Of a stretch of 64,000 bases of DNA, positions 18,463 to 27,299 are shown in pieces. Location of the stretch: positions 4,588,001 through 4,652,000 of the forward strand of contig NZ_JALRMO010000001.1 of NCBI RefSeq assembly GCF_023276405.1, written 5' to 3'. The first letter of the stretch is position 1. The number at the start of each line of letters is the position of its first letter. The DNA is from Paenibacillus hamazuiensis. GTDB taxonomy: Bacteria; Bacillota; Bacilli; Paenibacillales; NBRC-103111. The notes under the pieces are model-generated. The model searched no databases. It saw nothing but the letters and a program-made list of their open reading frames with translations, and had not been told where the DNA came from. Both the position numbers and the translations under genes were made by a program.

Positions 18463-19788
18463 TTATTTTGCCGCCTTCGCGGTTTGAATGCCCTTGGTCG
18501 TTTGCTCTTCGATCATTCTAAGCGCCGTTGCGGAATCTTTCGATTCGCCGAAAATGAGCGGAGCGAACACGTTGTGCACCGGTACGTCGACATAAGTCAA
18601 ACCGTTCGCACGGGCCGCCGGAGGCATCGCGTTTTTGCTGGCGAAAATCCCCTGTGTATGCTTGCCCTGCATTTGCGGGAGATTTTTCCCGAATGCTTCC
18701 TGCACTTTTTTGCTCTCTAGGGGTCCGATGATGCCTTCCTTCGAAAGCTCGACCTGCATCTCTTCGGACAAGAGATAGTCAATCACCTGGAAAGCCAAAT
18801 CCTTCTTGGTCGACTGCTTCGTAATATACGCCGCATACATATTAGGCTGCGCTTTCGTATTCGGAAGATCCGGGAAAGAAGGCATCGATACGATATCGAA
18901 ATTCAAGTTTTTGTTTTGCTCGTACCATTGGATGATTTTTTCCGAAACGTGAACGGACATCGCCATTTTGCCCTTCGGGAAATCGTCCACGGTCGTAAAC
19001 TGGTTGGCCGGAATTTCGTAAAATCTTCTCAGGTTGTCGACGAGCCGCTTCCATCCCTCCGTGTTGAGCTCCGCTTTATCTTCCGTCAAGCTGAGCGGGG
19101 ACAGCGAAAGCTGATTGTAGTTCATATACAGTCCGGGATGCTGCTGATAGCCCTTGTACGTATTTTCCCCTTCGACGCGGGTCAGCTTTTTGGCCAATTC
19201 GTAAACCTCATCGTACGTCATGCCGTCCTTCGGATAATCGACCCCGAATTTATCGAAGATGTCCTTGTTGTAGAAAAGCACGAAATCGCTGAGCTGGAAA
19301 GGCAGGCCGTATATTTTTCCTTCCGGAGTCACGTTTTTCATCTGTGCGAAAGCGGCCTGATTCAGCTTGCTCGTATCAAAGTTAAATTTCTTGATCAGCT
19401 CGGTCATGTCGTACTGCAGATCGTTTTTCATAATTTCCTTCTGCAGATTGCCCCGGGCGTTGTCGATGATAATGTCCGGAATGGTGCCGGCGGCGATCAA
19501 ATCCTTATATTGTCTGCCGGGGTTATCCCAATGCACGTGTTTGATCGTAATGTTCGGAAACTTCTTCTTGAGAGGTTCGCCGATCTGCTTTTGAAAAATT
19601 TCCTCTTTGACGTAAAACGCCGGCCATACCGTATAAATGAACAATTCGTTATCCGGCGCTTTGGTCGCTTGCGGTTTCTCGGTTTTCGTTTCCTGGGCTT
19701 TGTCCGTCGATGCGGGCAGCGCCGTGCAGCCTGCCGTCATCGCGATCGCCGAGGTCATTAACAAACACGTTTTCAGAAGCTTTTTCAT
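18463..19788 (-). CDS. Extracellular solute-binding lipoprotein (family 1), paralogue 3
   Basis: This 441-residue SBP has lipobox TAGC after MKKLLKTCLLMTSAIAM. GGAGG lies 12 nt before the ATG. It shares all family signatures (YTVWPAFYVKEEIFQKQIGE, HVHWDNPGRQYKDLIAAG, YNKDIFDKFGVDYPKDGMTYDEVYELAKKLTRVEGE, QSTKKDLAFQVIDYLLSEEMQVELSKEGIIGP). It is the first SBP of the train on the minus strand, preceded by a 418-nt gap holding a MITE-like element and a half-conserved operator-like box. The 135-nt gap downstream contains nothing I can name beyond weak hairpins. Confidence 0.87.
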   Translation of the reverse strand: MKKLLKTCLLMTSAIAMTAGCTALPASTDKAQETKTEKPQATKAPDNELFIYTVWPAFYVKEEIFQKQIGEPLKKKFPNITIKHVHWDNPGRQYKDLIAAGTIPDIIIDNARGNLQKEIMKNDLQYDMTELIKKFNFDTSKLNQAAFAQMKNVTPEGKIYGLPFQLSDFVLFYNKDIFDKFGVDYPKDGMTYDEVYELAKKLTRVEGENTYKGYQQHPGLYMNYNQLSLSPLSLTEDKAELNTEGWKRLVDNLRRFYEIPANQFTTVDDFPKGKMAMSVHVSEKIIQWYEQNKNLNFDIVSMPSFPDLPNTKAQPNMYAAYITKQSTKKDLAFQVIDYLLSEEMQVELSKEGIIGPLESKKVQEAFGKNLPQMQGKHTQGIFASKNAMPPAARANGLTYVDVPVHNVFAPLIFGESKDSATALRMIEEQTTKGIQTAKAAK

Positions 19789-19823
19789 GGTTCGGTAGAA
19801 CCTCCTTCATTGTGGGTGAGGAC

Positions 19824-20051
19824 CGGAAGTGTGGTGAAATGGCGTGCTTCGTGTCCGGATCGTGCTTCCGATCGCTTTTTCGCCCCATAAAGTGAAGATA
19901 ACCTTCGCAGCTTATCCTGGTACTTTACGGGGACCCCTTGGATTGGATTCCGCAGTTCCGAAATTCGGCGGTGGAAATCCGCTCACAAAGGCGACCGCTA
20001 ACGCTTCTCCAGCACGATTCCGTTCACCCCGCTTTCTTCACCACACTTCCG
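19824..20051 (-). repeat. MITE-like intergenic element, copy 1
   Basis: The 228-bp element is bounded by a perfect 15-bp terminal inverted repeat (CGGAAGTGTGGTGAA at 19824-19838, its complement at 20037-20051). Internal modules are shared with the copies near 29.5, 40.2 and 55.7 kb: GGATCGTGCTTCCGATCGC, a hairpin built on CCCCATAAAG/CTTTACGGGG, GGCGGTGGAAATCCG and AAAGGCGACCGCTAACGC. It has no ORF of its own. It lies in the junction between the lipoprotein genes and SBP paralogue 3. Confidence 0.75.
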
Positions 20052-20156
20052 AATGTAATGTAAACGTATCCAATTACAAGTGAAATAGAGGGGGAACAAT
20101 CGGCAAGCGGCCGGGCCCGCTTCGTTCATTTTTACTTTATTACAAAATCATTACGC

Positions 20157-20186
20157 TTTCATTGGGTGATATTTTATATTTATAGG
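20157..20186 (-). promoter_or_regulatory. Half-conserved operator (site C) upstream of the SBP cluster
   Basis: The distal box is perfect on the minus strand (AACCTATAAAT, core 20186-20179). The position 22 bp downstream reads CAATGAAA, a poor match, and no good -10 is spaced as at sites A and E. It lies about 370 nt before the SBP start, on the far side of the MITE-like element. Confidence 0.35.
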
Positions 20187-20206
20187 TTGTTTGTGGCATG
20201 ATTGGC

Positions 20207-20905
20207 CTAATTGCCCGACATCGCCCATTTAACGGCCGTCTCGAACAGCTTCCAGCCGTTTTCGGTCAAATTGACCTCTTCTCCGCCGGATAAATTAAAG
20301 TACATGCGCCTGGCCGGTACGGGTTCGCCCCTCAAGTTTTTGGCGCCCTTGTCGAACGCGCAAATGACAGCTTTCCTTTCGTCATCGGGAGCGGCGGCGA
20401 TAATAAGCCCACCTTGCGGCAAAACGTAGCCGAGGCTGCCGTCCGACTTGAATACGTCCACGCTGCCCGTAAATCCTGCGGCAAGGGGATGGTCCGCCGC
20501 CTTGATCGCAATCGACCTGCCGATAAAATCGCCGTATTCCGTATCCGACTTGTCGGCCAATCCGACTTCGCCCAATATTTTAGCTTTCGCATAAATAACC
20601 GGTACCGGAGCGGCAAGAAGCTTATTGCCCACCCGGTGCGAACCCGTGGAGGAACTGACGAAGACAAGACCGTACTTCAAAGCTCCGTCCGCAGTAAGCT
20701 CTTTGTCCGAAACGACGGTCACTTCGAGCCCAAGCCCTTTTAGATGTTTGATGGTGATCGCATCTCCCCCTTCGTCTTTGCCGACGAAGAGCACCTTATT
20801 GTTTTGACCGGCACCGCCGATTTTATCCCCTTGACCGACCGGCACCGAGCAGGCAGCGGCAAACGCCATCAGGACGATCACGATGAAGCCAAGCAACATT
20901 CTCAC
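20207..20905 (-). CDS. Small lipoprotein with GATase1/ThuA-like domain, copy a
   Basis: This protein of about 233 residues has a lipobox AAAC after the signal and essentially only the shared domain: NKVLFVGKDEGGDAITIKHL, GLEVTVVSDKELTADGA, LVFVSSSTGS, PVPVIYAKAKILGEVGL, HPLAAGFTGSVDVFK, IIAAAPDDERKAVICAFDKGAKN, ARRMYFN and ENGWKLFETAVKWAM. GTG 20905 is 9 nt from GGAGG, whereas the ATG at 20911 is only 3 nt away, so GTG is preferred. It is third in a tandem of three similar genes spaced 18-55 nt apart. No catalytic nucleophile typical of class I amidotransferases is recognisable. Confidence 0.83.
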   Translation of the reverse strand: MRMLLGFIVIVLMAFAAACSVPVGQGDKIGGAGQNNKVLFVGKDEGGDAITIKHLKGLGLEVTVVSDKELTADGALKYGLVFVSSSTGSHRVGNKLLAAPVPVIYAKAKILGEVGLADKSDTEYGDFIGRSIAIKAADHPLAAGFTGSVDVFKSDGSLGYVLPQGGLIIAAAPDDERKAVICAFDKGAKNLRGEPVPARRMYFNLSGGEEVNLTENGWKLFETAVKWAMSGN

Positions 20906-20929
20906 GGCCATTTTCCTCCCCGAGTCGCG

Positions 20930-21637
20930 TTATTTTTTCGAAGTGACCCAACGGACAGCCGCATCGAACAGCTTCCAGCCGTCTTCGGTTTGGTTGATTT
21001 CCTCCCCTTCGAACATGTAAAAGAACAGCTCGCGGGCTGTTACGACGTCGCCTTTTGCGTTTTTCACACCTTTCTCGTAAGCGAAAATGGTCGCTTTCTG
21101 GTCTTCGTTCGGCACCGTTGCCACGACGATCGCTTCCGGGCCGGGGGTGGCGTAGCCCATTTTTCCGTTGTCCTTGTAAACGTCGACGTTGTTTTGAAGC
21201 CCGGCGGCAAGCGGATGTTTGCTGTCCTTGATCTGTATCGTTTTCGCCGAGTTTCCGCCCGTAAGCGAACCGTAGCCGTCGGTTACGCTCATGCCGGTAT
21301 CGCTGGTCGATTGCCCCTCGGTGTAAATGACCGGCACGGGCAGCTTGGAAAATTTGTCCCGTATTTTGCCGGAGTTAACCGATTCGCTGACAAACACAAG
21401 CACACACCCGTTCGCATGCTCCGAAGTCACTTCTTTGTCCGAAACGATCTTGACGTCGAAGCCGTGAACCTCCCGCAAACGTTTGGTGGTGATCGCATCT
21501 CCGCCCCCGTCCCTTCCGACTAACAGCACCTTATTCCCGGCTGCGGGCGTGTCCTTGGAGGCCGGGGCGGCTCCGCTGCACGCGGTTAAAACGAACACGA
21601 TCGCGGCAACGATAGACATGACCAGAAAACGTTTCAT
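20930..21637 (-). CDS. Small lipoprotein with GATase1/ThuA-like domain, copy b
   Basis: The 235-residue protein starts with MKRFLVMS; the start has AGGAGG upstream, and the lipobox LTAC gives membrane anchoring. The domain reads NKVLLVGRDGGGDAITTKRL, KIVSDKEVT, LVFVSESVNSG, PVPVIYTEGQSTSDTGMS, DSKHPLAAGLQNNVDVYKD, AIVVATVPNEDQKATIFAYEKGVKN and EDGWKLFDAAVRWV. It is closest to copy a in order and spacing of motifs. It is encoded 18-24 nt from copy a and 55 nt from copy c, in one transcript. Confidence 0.83.
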   Translation of the reverse strand: MKRFLVMSIVAAIVFVLTACSGAAPASKDTPAAGNKVLLVGRDGGGDAITTKRLREVHGFDVKIVSDKEVTSEHANGCVLVFVSESVNSGKIRDKFSKLPVPVIYTEGQSTSDTGMSVTDGYGSLTGGNSAKTIQIKDSKHPLAAGLQNNVDVYKDNGKMGYATPGPEAIVVATVPNEDQKATIFAYEKGVKNAKGDVVTARELFFYMFEGEEINQTEDGWKLFDAAVRWVTSKK

Positions 21638-21692
21638 TTTTTTATTCCTCCTGTCATGGATTGGGATTTATTGGGCGAAACCGACAAAGCTT

Positions 21693-22403
21693 CTACTTCC
21701 CGCCTTGTGCCGCCCATTGTATCGCCGCATCGAACAGCTTCCAACCGTTGTCGGTCAAATTCGTCTCCTGTCCGGTCGGCAAAGAGAAAAACACCTGCCG
21801 CGCGGGAACCGGCTCGTTTAAGGCATTTTTCGCACCTTTCTCATAAGCGAAAATCGTGTTTTGCTTCGCGTTGCCGTTCACCGGATTCAGCGCGATGACG
21901 GCGGCTTCGCTGCTCGGGCTGAGACTGTAGGAGATTTTTCCCTCCTCCTTGTAAATGGCCACCGTATCCTTGAGTCCGGCCGCGGCCGGATGTTTGCCGT
22001 CCTTGATCTGCCCCGTCTTTACACCGGGGGCCTCGCCAAACCCGGAGGCTCCTCCCATGCCGAGCATGGAGGCGACCTGCGTTTTGGAGACGACCACCGG
22101 AACGGCGAGCTGCTTCAGCTTGCTGTCGATTTTGGACGAATTGACGGCCGAGCTGATGTACACGACCCCGTAATCCTTCGCCGCCTCCACGCTGAAGCTG
22201 GCATCGACGGCATCGTAGACGGTGTAGCCCATCTTTTTCAAATGGTCGATGATCAGCTGCTCGCCGCCTCCTTCCTTGGCTCTGACCAGCATCACCTTCT
22301 TGGCGTTGCCGGATGCCGCCTGCGAGCCGACCGGCACCGAAGAGCAGGCCGTCATTGCGACCGCCAATAAAGCGGCCGCGCAAAAAGCGAACATACGTTT
22401 CAT
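21693..22403 (-). CDS. Small lipoprotein with GATase1/ThuA-like domain, copy c
   Basis: The 236-residue protein has lipobox MTAC after MKRMFAFCAAALLAVA, with GGAGGG before the ATG. It is the same single-domain layout: KKVMLVRAKEGGGEQLIIDHL, KMGYTVYDAV, VVYISSAVNSSKI, VPVVVSKTQVASMLGMG, KDGKHPAAAGLKDTVAIYKE, AVIALNPVNG, TIFAYEKGAKNALNEPVPAR and DNGWKLFDAAIQWA. It is the first gene after the tandem hairpin array at 22500-23145, so its leader RNA contains that array if it is transcribed from the permease genes. Confidence 0.83.
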   Translation of the reverse strand: MKRMFAFCAAALLAVAMTACSSVPVGSQAASGNAKKVMLVRAKEGGGEQLIIDHLKKMGYTVYDAVDASFSVEAAKDYGVVYISSAVNSSKIDSKLKQLAVPVVVSKTQVASMLGMGGASGFGEAPGVKTGQIKDGKHPAAAGLKDTVAIYKEEGKISYSLSPSSEAAVIALNPVNGNAKQNTIFAYEKGAKNALNEPVPARQVFFSLPTGQETNLTDNGWKLFDAAIQWAAQGGK

Positions 22404-22499
22404 TCACAAGCCCTCCGTTTCGACAAATTGAAAGCCGGAAAATCCGGCCCAGTTGCACGCTGAGGCGCCACCTACCGGCCCCGCCGGCGCAACCTCCCG

Positions 22500-23145
22500 C
22501 CTGAGAGCGGGTTTTTCCCGCTCTCAGGCTCCGGCGCGGCGCTTTCAGCGGCTGAGAGAGGGATTTTCCTCCTCTCAGCTACACCCACCGCACCCGCCGA
22601 CGCATTCTTCCGCCTGAGAGCGGGTTTTTCCCGCTCTCAGGCTCCGGCGCGGCACTTTCTGCGGCTGAGAGAGGCATTTTCCTCCTCTCAGCTACGCTCA
22701 CTGGCCCAGCCGGCGCATTCTCTCGCCTGAGAGCGGGTTTTTCCCGCTCTCAGGCTCCGGCGCGACACTTTCCGCGGCTGAGAGAGGCATTTTCCTCCTC
22801 TCTGCTACGCTCACAAGCCTCGCCGGCGCATTCTCACGCCTGAGAGCGGGTTTTTCCCGCTCTCAGGCTCCGGCGCGGCACTTTTCTGCGGCTGAGAGGA
22901 GCATTTTCCTCCTCTCAGCTACGCCCACCGGCCTCGCCGGCGCATTCTCACGCCTGAGAGCGGGTTTTTCCCGCTCTCAGGCTCCGGCGCGGCACTTTCT
23001 GCGGCTGAGAGAGGCATTTTCCTCCTCTCAGCTACGCACACCGCACCTGCCGTCGCATTCTCCCGCCTGAGAGCGGGTTTTTCCCGCTCTCAGGCTCCGG
23101 CGCGGCGCTTTCTGCGGCTGAGAGAGGGATTTTCCTCCTCTCAGC
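22500..23145 (-). repeat. Tandem array of six ~113-nt double-hairpin units
   Basis: Units start at 22500, 22613, 22726, 22839, 22953 and 23066 (spacing 113, 113, 113, 114, 113). Each unit has a perfect 12-bp hairpin (CCTGAGAGCGGG, five T, then the complement) and a second, slightly imperfect one built on CTGAGAGAGG / CCTCCTCTCAG, with a GC-rich linker. All arms share CTGAGAG. No T-run follows either hairpin, so these are not terminators. The array fills the 778-nt gap between the permease stop (23181) and the first small lipoprotein gene. No ORF was seen in the gap. Confidence 0.9.
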
Positions 23146-23180
23146 ACCGCCCACCGGCCCCTCAGCCCATAGCTGCGAAA

Positions 23181-24137
23181 CTACTCCACCAGGCCGGTTC
23201 TTTCGACGCCTTCCACGAACCAGCGCTGCGTAAACGAATACAGGATCATCGGCGGCACGATCATCAGGAACGTCGTCGCCATGCGGATCGCCTCATCCGT
23301 GACGGACGGCCCGTACTGCTCCGCCTGCTGGCGCAGTGCCGTCGCGATGCGCGAAATCCCCTTCGAAAGCGGCTGCGTTTCGATATCGGTCATATACATG
23401 CTCGGCAGGTAAAAGTCGTTCCACGTCCAGATGAAGGAAAACAAAAACACGACGAGAATGGCCGGTTTCGCAAGCGGCAGCATCACCTTGATAAAAATTT
23501 TGAACACGCCCGCCCCGTCAATCCTCGCCGCCTCTTCCAGCTCCTTCGGCTGGGTCGAGAAAAACTGCCGGTAAATGATGACGAACAGCGCACCCTTGAG
23601 GCCAAGTCCGAAAAACGCCGGGACGATGATCGGATAAATCGTGTTGAGCAGGCCGAGCTCTCTGGCGTAAATCAGGTTCGGCAAAATCGTGACCTGTACG
23701 GGGACGATAAACGTAAGCAGCAAAAACGAGAACAGCAGCCCTTTAAACGGCACCTTCAACCTGGCAAAAGCAAAGCCGGTCACCGCGCAGGAAAAGGTTT
23801 GCAGCAAAGCAACGGACAACGAAAGCGTCAGGCTGATGCCGAAAGCTTTCGGGTATTTGAGCCATGCCCACGCCTCCTGCAAATTACCGAGGTAGATGAC
23901 CCGCGGAAACCATTTCACGGACGGATCGAGCAGATCGTCCGCGTTTTTCACCATCGTCGTCAGCATGTGCAGGATGGGCTTTAAATAGATATAGGCCGTA
24001 TCGAGCAAAATCAGGTAAATGAACAGCTTGAACAGCAGCCCTTTATCCGCCTCCCTGCCCAGCACGGCGTAGCGGATTTTGTTCAGCCGGTTCAAAAGCG
24101 CGGGTGCATGCTCCGTTTTAAACTTAACCCCGATCAT
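23181..24137 (-). CDS. Carbohydrate ABC transporter permease (CUT1, MalG-type)
   Basis: The protein has about 319 residues and six predicted TM helices. The coupling EAA loop reads ELEEAARIDGAGVFKIFIKVMLPLAKP, which would dock on an MsmX-like ATPase. ATG 24137 has GGGGTGA upstream and overlaps the upstream permease gene by nothing; the longer frame to 24176 overlaps that gene. With the gene at 24166 it forms the membrane channel for one or more of the SBPs at 14.5-19.8 kb. No ATPase is encoded in this operon. The hairpin array follows its stop codon. Confidence 0.88.
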   Translation of the reverse strand: MIGVKFKTEHAPALLNRLNKIRYAVLGREADKGLLFKLFIYLILLDTAYIYLKPILHMLTTMVKNADDLLDPSVKWFPRVIYLGNLQEAWAWLKYPKAFGISLTLSLSVALLQTFSCAVTGFAFARLKVPFKGLLFSFLLLTFIVPVQVTILPNLIYARELGLLNTIYPIIVPAFFGLGLKGALFVIIYRQFFSTQPKELEEAARIDGAGVFKIFIKVMLPLAKPAILVVFLFSFIWTWNDFYLPSMYMTDIETQPLSKGISRIATALRQQAEQYGPSVTDEAIRMATTFLMIVPPMILYSFTQRWFVEGVERTGLVE

Positions 24138-24165
24138 AAGATCACCCCGTTCATAGTGTTTGATG

Positions 24166-25032
24166 TTACGCCGCACCTCTCTGCGACTTGGTCGCCTTGG
24201 CGAAAATCAGGAAGAAAATCGCCAGGAAGAAGCCGATGATGAGAAAATAAATCCAGATCAGCGCGCTGAATTCGCCGTATTCGCTTTCCCGGACTCTGCC
24301 GAGAATCGGGTTGGTCGGGAACGTGAACAGATCGACGATCGTGTAAATGACGTTCAGGAAAATAAACGGCGTCATCGCCGGCAGCGTAATTTTCCAAAAC
24401 GTTTCCCACGGTCCCGCTCCATCGATGCGCGCCGCTTCATACGCCGAGTTCGAAATCGTCTGCCTGCCGCCGAGGAAAATCAAAATTTGCACTCCGGAAT
24501 ACCAGAGGATGAGCACGAACGAGTCGAGAATCGATGTGAGCGGGCCGGACCAGGTCGCGGACAAATTGGCTTTGATCAGGCCGGAGACGTTGTACTTGGA
24601 CATAAAGCCGAGATCGCCTTCGCCCGCCGTCAAAAATTCACTGACCACCTCGCCGGTAGCAAGGATCACGGGAAGGAAGAAGACGGCCCGGAAAAACGTC
24701 CGCCCGGAAAAATTTTGGTTCAGGATGATCGCAATCATCAACGCAAAGACAACGATGATCGGGATCATAAACAGCGCCTGCCGGAGGAACGGCAGCAGCT
24801 GGTTGTACAGGATGCTGCCGTCCTCGAACAAAATGCGGCGGTAATGGGTCAGCCCGATGAACTGGGTCGTCGTTTTCGTTGCGGTGATCGTCACCTTCTG
24901 AAAGCTCATAAACAGCGAATAGCCGAGCGGGAACGCCATAAACACCAGAAAGCCGATAAACCAGGGAGCGATAAAGACAGCGCCTTCCAAATATTCGACC
25001 AGGGACGTTTTTAATCGGAATCTCGATTTCAT
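24166..25032 (-). CDS. Carbohydrate ABC transporter permease (CUT1, MalF-type)
   Basis: This 288-residue protein has six TM segments starting with LEGAVFIAPWFIGFLVFMAFPLG, and an EAA loop AYEAARIDGAGPWETFWKITLPAMTP. Its start overlaps the stop of the DUF5696 gene by 4 nt (ATGA), which indicates translational coupling. It pairs with the MalG-type permease 28 nt downstream. A transporter of plant or microbial oligosaccharides is likely from the hydrolases in the same train; the ligand itself is unknown. Confidence 0.88.
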   Translation of the reverse strand: MKSRFRLKTSLVEYLEGAVFIAPWFIGFLVFMAFPLGYSLFMSFQKVTITATKTTTQFIGLTHYRRILFEDGSILYNQLLPFLRQALFMIPIIVVFALMIAIILNQNFSGRTFFRAVFFLPVILATGEVVSEFLTAGEGDLGFMSKYNVSGLIKANLSATWSGPLTSILDSFVLILWYSGVQILIFLGGRQTISNSAYEAARIDGAGPWETFWKITLPAMTPFIFLNVIYTIVDLFTFPTNPILGRVRESEYGEFSALIWIYFLIIGFFLAIFFLIFAKATKSQRGAA

Positions 25033-27299
25033 CGGCCTGCCCCTCCCCGAATGATCGCAAAGTTTTGCGCGTCCACCGTCACATCGCCGCTGCGGTAAGG
25101 TGTAAGTCCGTAGTTGACGATGATCCGCTTTCCGCCCGCGTAGGTCGTTTCCTTGACGCCGTCCGCGAGCGTCCGGTGGCCGGTAATGAACTCACCCTGT
25201 ACGTCGCCGAGCGCTTCGTCGTACCGTTTGTACTGCTCCGCGGCGAACGTCTCCCAATTGGCGAACTGCGTGTTGTAAAACCGGATGCCGTACGCATTCA
25301 CGAATTCCTTCGTTTCCGCCCGCGTGAAGATGAAGGAAGGTTCGGCCCCGTATTCGATGTCGCGCAAAAAGTCGTTGACATCCTCCTGACGATTGTTCGC
25401 GTATTCCGAAGTGTACGAAACGAGTCCGTGCGTTGCGATCTGCACGAACGGAACGACCTCGTCCGTGAACAGATCGTAGGAGTAGTCGTAGGCGAGCGCC
25501 TGTATATGACCGGCATACGGCAGCGCGTACATATTGGAAGCCCGGCCCTGCACGCCGCCGAGCGTTTCCTTCACCCGCTGCATAATCCGCTCCTGCACGT
25601 CCCGCGACTCGTCCCGGGCCGCTCCGAACCCGGTATTGTAATCGCTGAACAGCCGCCTTCCGATCATGCCGAAAGCGAGTCCGTCCACGCCCATTTCCTT
25701 ATACCGGTTCAGATCTTTGTTCACCATTTCAAGCGCGTATTTATTGCTGACGACCGGCACCCGCTCGTTGTTATAAAGCGCGTTCATCATCAGATTTCGT
25801 CCGGCCAAGTTGACCATCGCGTGAAATTTTGTATCAAAACCGCCCGCGCCCGTATTGTTCAGCATGTATTCGGTTTCCAGATAAACCGGAAATCCGTAGC
25901 TGTGGGCTTTGTCGATAAACGCCTTCATCCCCTTGTCTCCGCCTATGCGGGAGTCGACCGGAAATGTTCTGCCGAGCGAGCTGTAGCCGCCCTCCTGCCA
26001 GCCTTTGAACGTGAGCGACATATGGGGTATGCCTTTATCGCGCAAGGAATCCACCATCCGGACGGCGTCTTCCGTCGTTGTCAAGTTCAGGTACCGGTCG
26101 CTCACCGCGCCTTTTTCCCGGTCTCCCCCGATGATGTCCACATGCAGCGGTAGATGCGGATCTTTCGGAGCCAGAGGCTTCGCGCCTTTTTCCTTCATCA
26201 AATAACCGCGGTATGCCTGGGCCATTCCCACGTAATCCGACTTTGATCCATCCAAAATGTAGTAGCGAACGGTGCGGTCGCTGCCGAATATTTGATCCCG
26301 GTTATAATCGACATACCCCCACTCGTCCGGAGCGTTTCGGCTTGAAAACTGCAGGAAGCTGGCGCGGTAGTTCATCTGCGCGGCGACCCAGTTGTAATTG
26401 CTCAGCACCCCCGAAGGAGCGGCGACGATATTGGCGAATTCTTCGCCGTCGTGCAGCACCGCGAGAAACCCTTTGGCGCCCGTTTTCATGCCGAATACCG
26501 GCATGACGATCTGGTTCCGGTTGTTGCTTAAACCCGCAAACGTGTTGTCCTGCCCGAATACGCTTTCATCGTACAGCTTGTTGACGTTCAGCTTGTTGTC
26601 CTTAAAGCGGATGAGCGCCCCTGCGCCGTCCGGAATGAACATGTATCCATCCTGCCCTGCGGAATATTCCGCCCCGAAGAAAGGAAACAGCCGGATCCAC
26701 ACAAGCCCCATCTTCGTTTCCTTGATGCCTTCGCGGATAATTTTCGTCTCGATGTAATCCTGTTCGATTTTTACCTGGACCGGTATCGTAAACCCGGAGG
26801 CCGGCAAATCGTATACCAGCTTGAATCCGCCGGGAATCGTCTGAACGTCTTTCACCTGTCCGCCCTCCGCGGCGAAATTCGTTTCCTTCGCTTGCAAAAT
26901 GTTTTTCGAAAAGTCGACATACTGCACCATCAGCGGCGATGCCAAATGTTTTTTCCACGTTTCGGAAATCGTCTCCTGAGCCCAATACTCCGGATTCGGA
27001 AAAGAGCGGTACACATTTCCGTTGCGCTTGTCCTCGACCGTAAAATGGCCGGTTTTGTCGTCCATGCTGAGGCGCAGCGTATCGGTTTCCGCTATTCTTT
27101 TAAATTCGCTTTCCTTCGGCAGCGCGGCCGGCCTGGACCCTTGAGGCGCGGTCGACGCTTCCGCGGGCGGCCGGGCGGCGCGCTCCTGGTCCGGCGATTT
27201 GAATTCGATTTTGACGTTGACGGCGATGTAAAAGATAAGGGCGAGAATCAGGATGCCGGCGGCAGCCGCGGTTTTGTTCACTTTCTGAATCCACGTCAT
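25029..27299 (-). CDS. DUF5696-type membrane-anchored putative glycosidase-fold protein
   Basis: The 756-residue protein starts at the ATG at 27299, overlapping the previous stop by 4 nt; a longer open frame upstream to 27686 is just overlap with the Yip1 gene. A single TM anchor lies at residues about 12-30 (AAAAGILILALIFYIAVNV), followed by a Pro/Ala linker and a large exodomain. The exodomain contains DTLRLSMDDKTGHFTVEDKRNGNVY, GYMFIPDGAGALI, GYVDYNRDQIFGSDRTVRYY, PHMSLTFKGWQEGGY and DGLAFGMIGRRLFSDY. I associate this with DUF5696, a beta-sandwich plus TIM-barrel-like family common in Paenibacillus sugar clusters. Activity is not established; D and E residues in the barrel part are compatible with a hydrolase. 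Confidence 0.75.
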   Translation of the reverse strand: MTWIQKVNKTAAAAGILILALIFYIAVNVKIEFKSPDQERAARPPAEASTAPQGSRPAALPKESEFKRIAETDTLRLSMDDKTGHFTVEDKRNGNVYRSFPNPEYWAQETISETWKKHLASPLMVQYVDFSKNILQAKETNFAAEGGQVKDVQTIPGGFKLVYDLPASGFTIPVQVKIEQDYIETKIIREGIKETKMGLVWIRLFPFFGAEYSAGQDGYMFIPDGAGALIRFKDNKLNVNKLYDESVFGQDNTFAGLSNNRNQIVMPVFGMKTGAKGFLAVLHDGEEFANIVAAPSGVLSNYNWVAAQMNYRASFLQFSSRNAPDEWGYVDYNRDQIFGSDRTVRYYILDGSKSDYVGMAQAYRGYLMKEKGAKPLAPKDPHLPLHVDIIGGDREKGAVSDRYLNLTTTEDAVRMVDSLRDKGIPHMSLTFKGWQEGGYSSLGRTFPVDSRIGGDKGMKAFIDKAHSYGFPVYLETEYMLNNTGAGGFDTKFHAMVNLAGRNLMMNALYNNERVPVVSNKYALEMVNKDLNRYKEMGVDGLAFGMIGRRLFSDYNTGFGAARDESRDVQERIMQRVKETLGGVQGRASNMYALPYAGHIQALAYDYSYDLFTDEVVPFVQIATHGLVSYTSEYANNRQEDVNDFLRDIEYGAEPSFIFTRAETKEFVNAYGIRFYNTQFANWETFAAEQYKRYDEALGDVQGEFITGHRTLADGVKETTYAGGKRIIVNYGLTPYRSGDVTVDAQNFAIIRGGAGR

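Noticed and set aside
22500-23145. CRISPR array or terminators in the tandem repeat
   Set aside because: The repeated unit has no unique spacers, the period is 113 nt with both hairpins repeated, no cas gene is present, and no T-run follows the stems.
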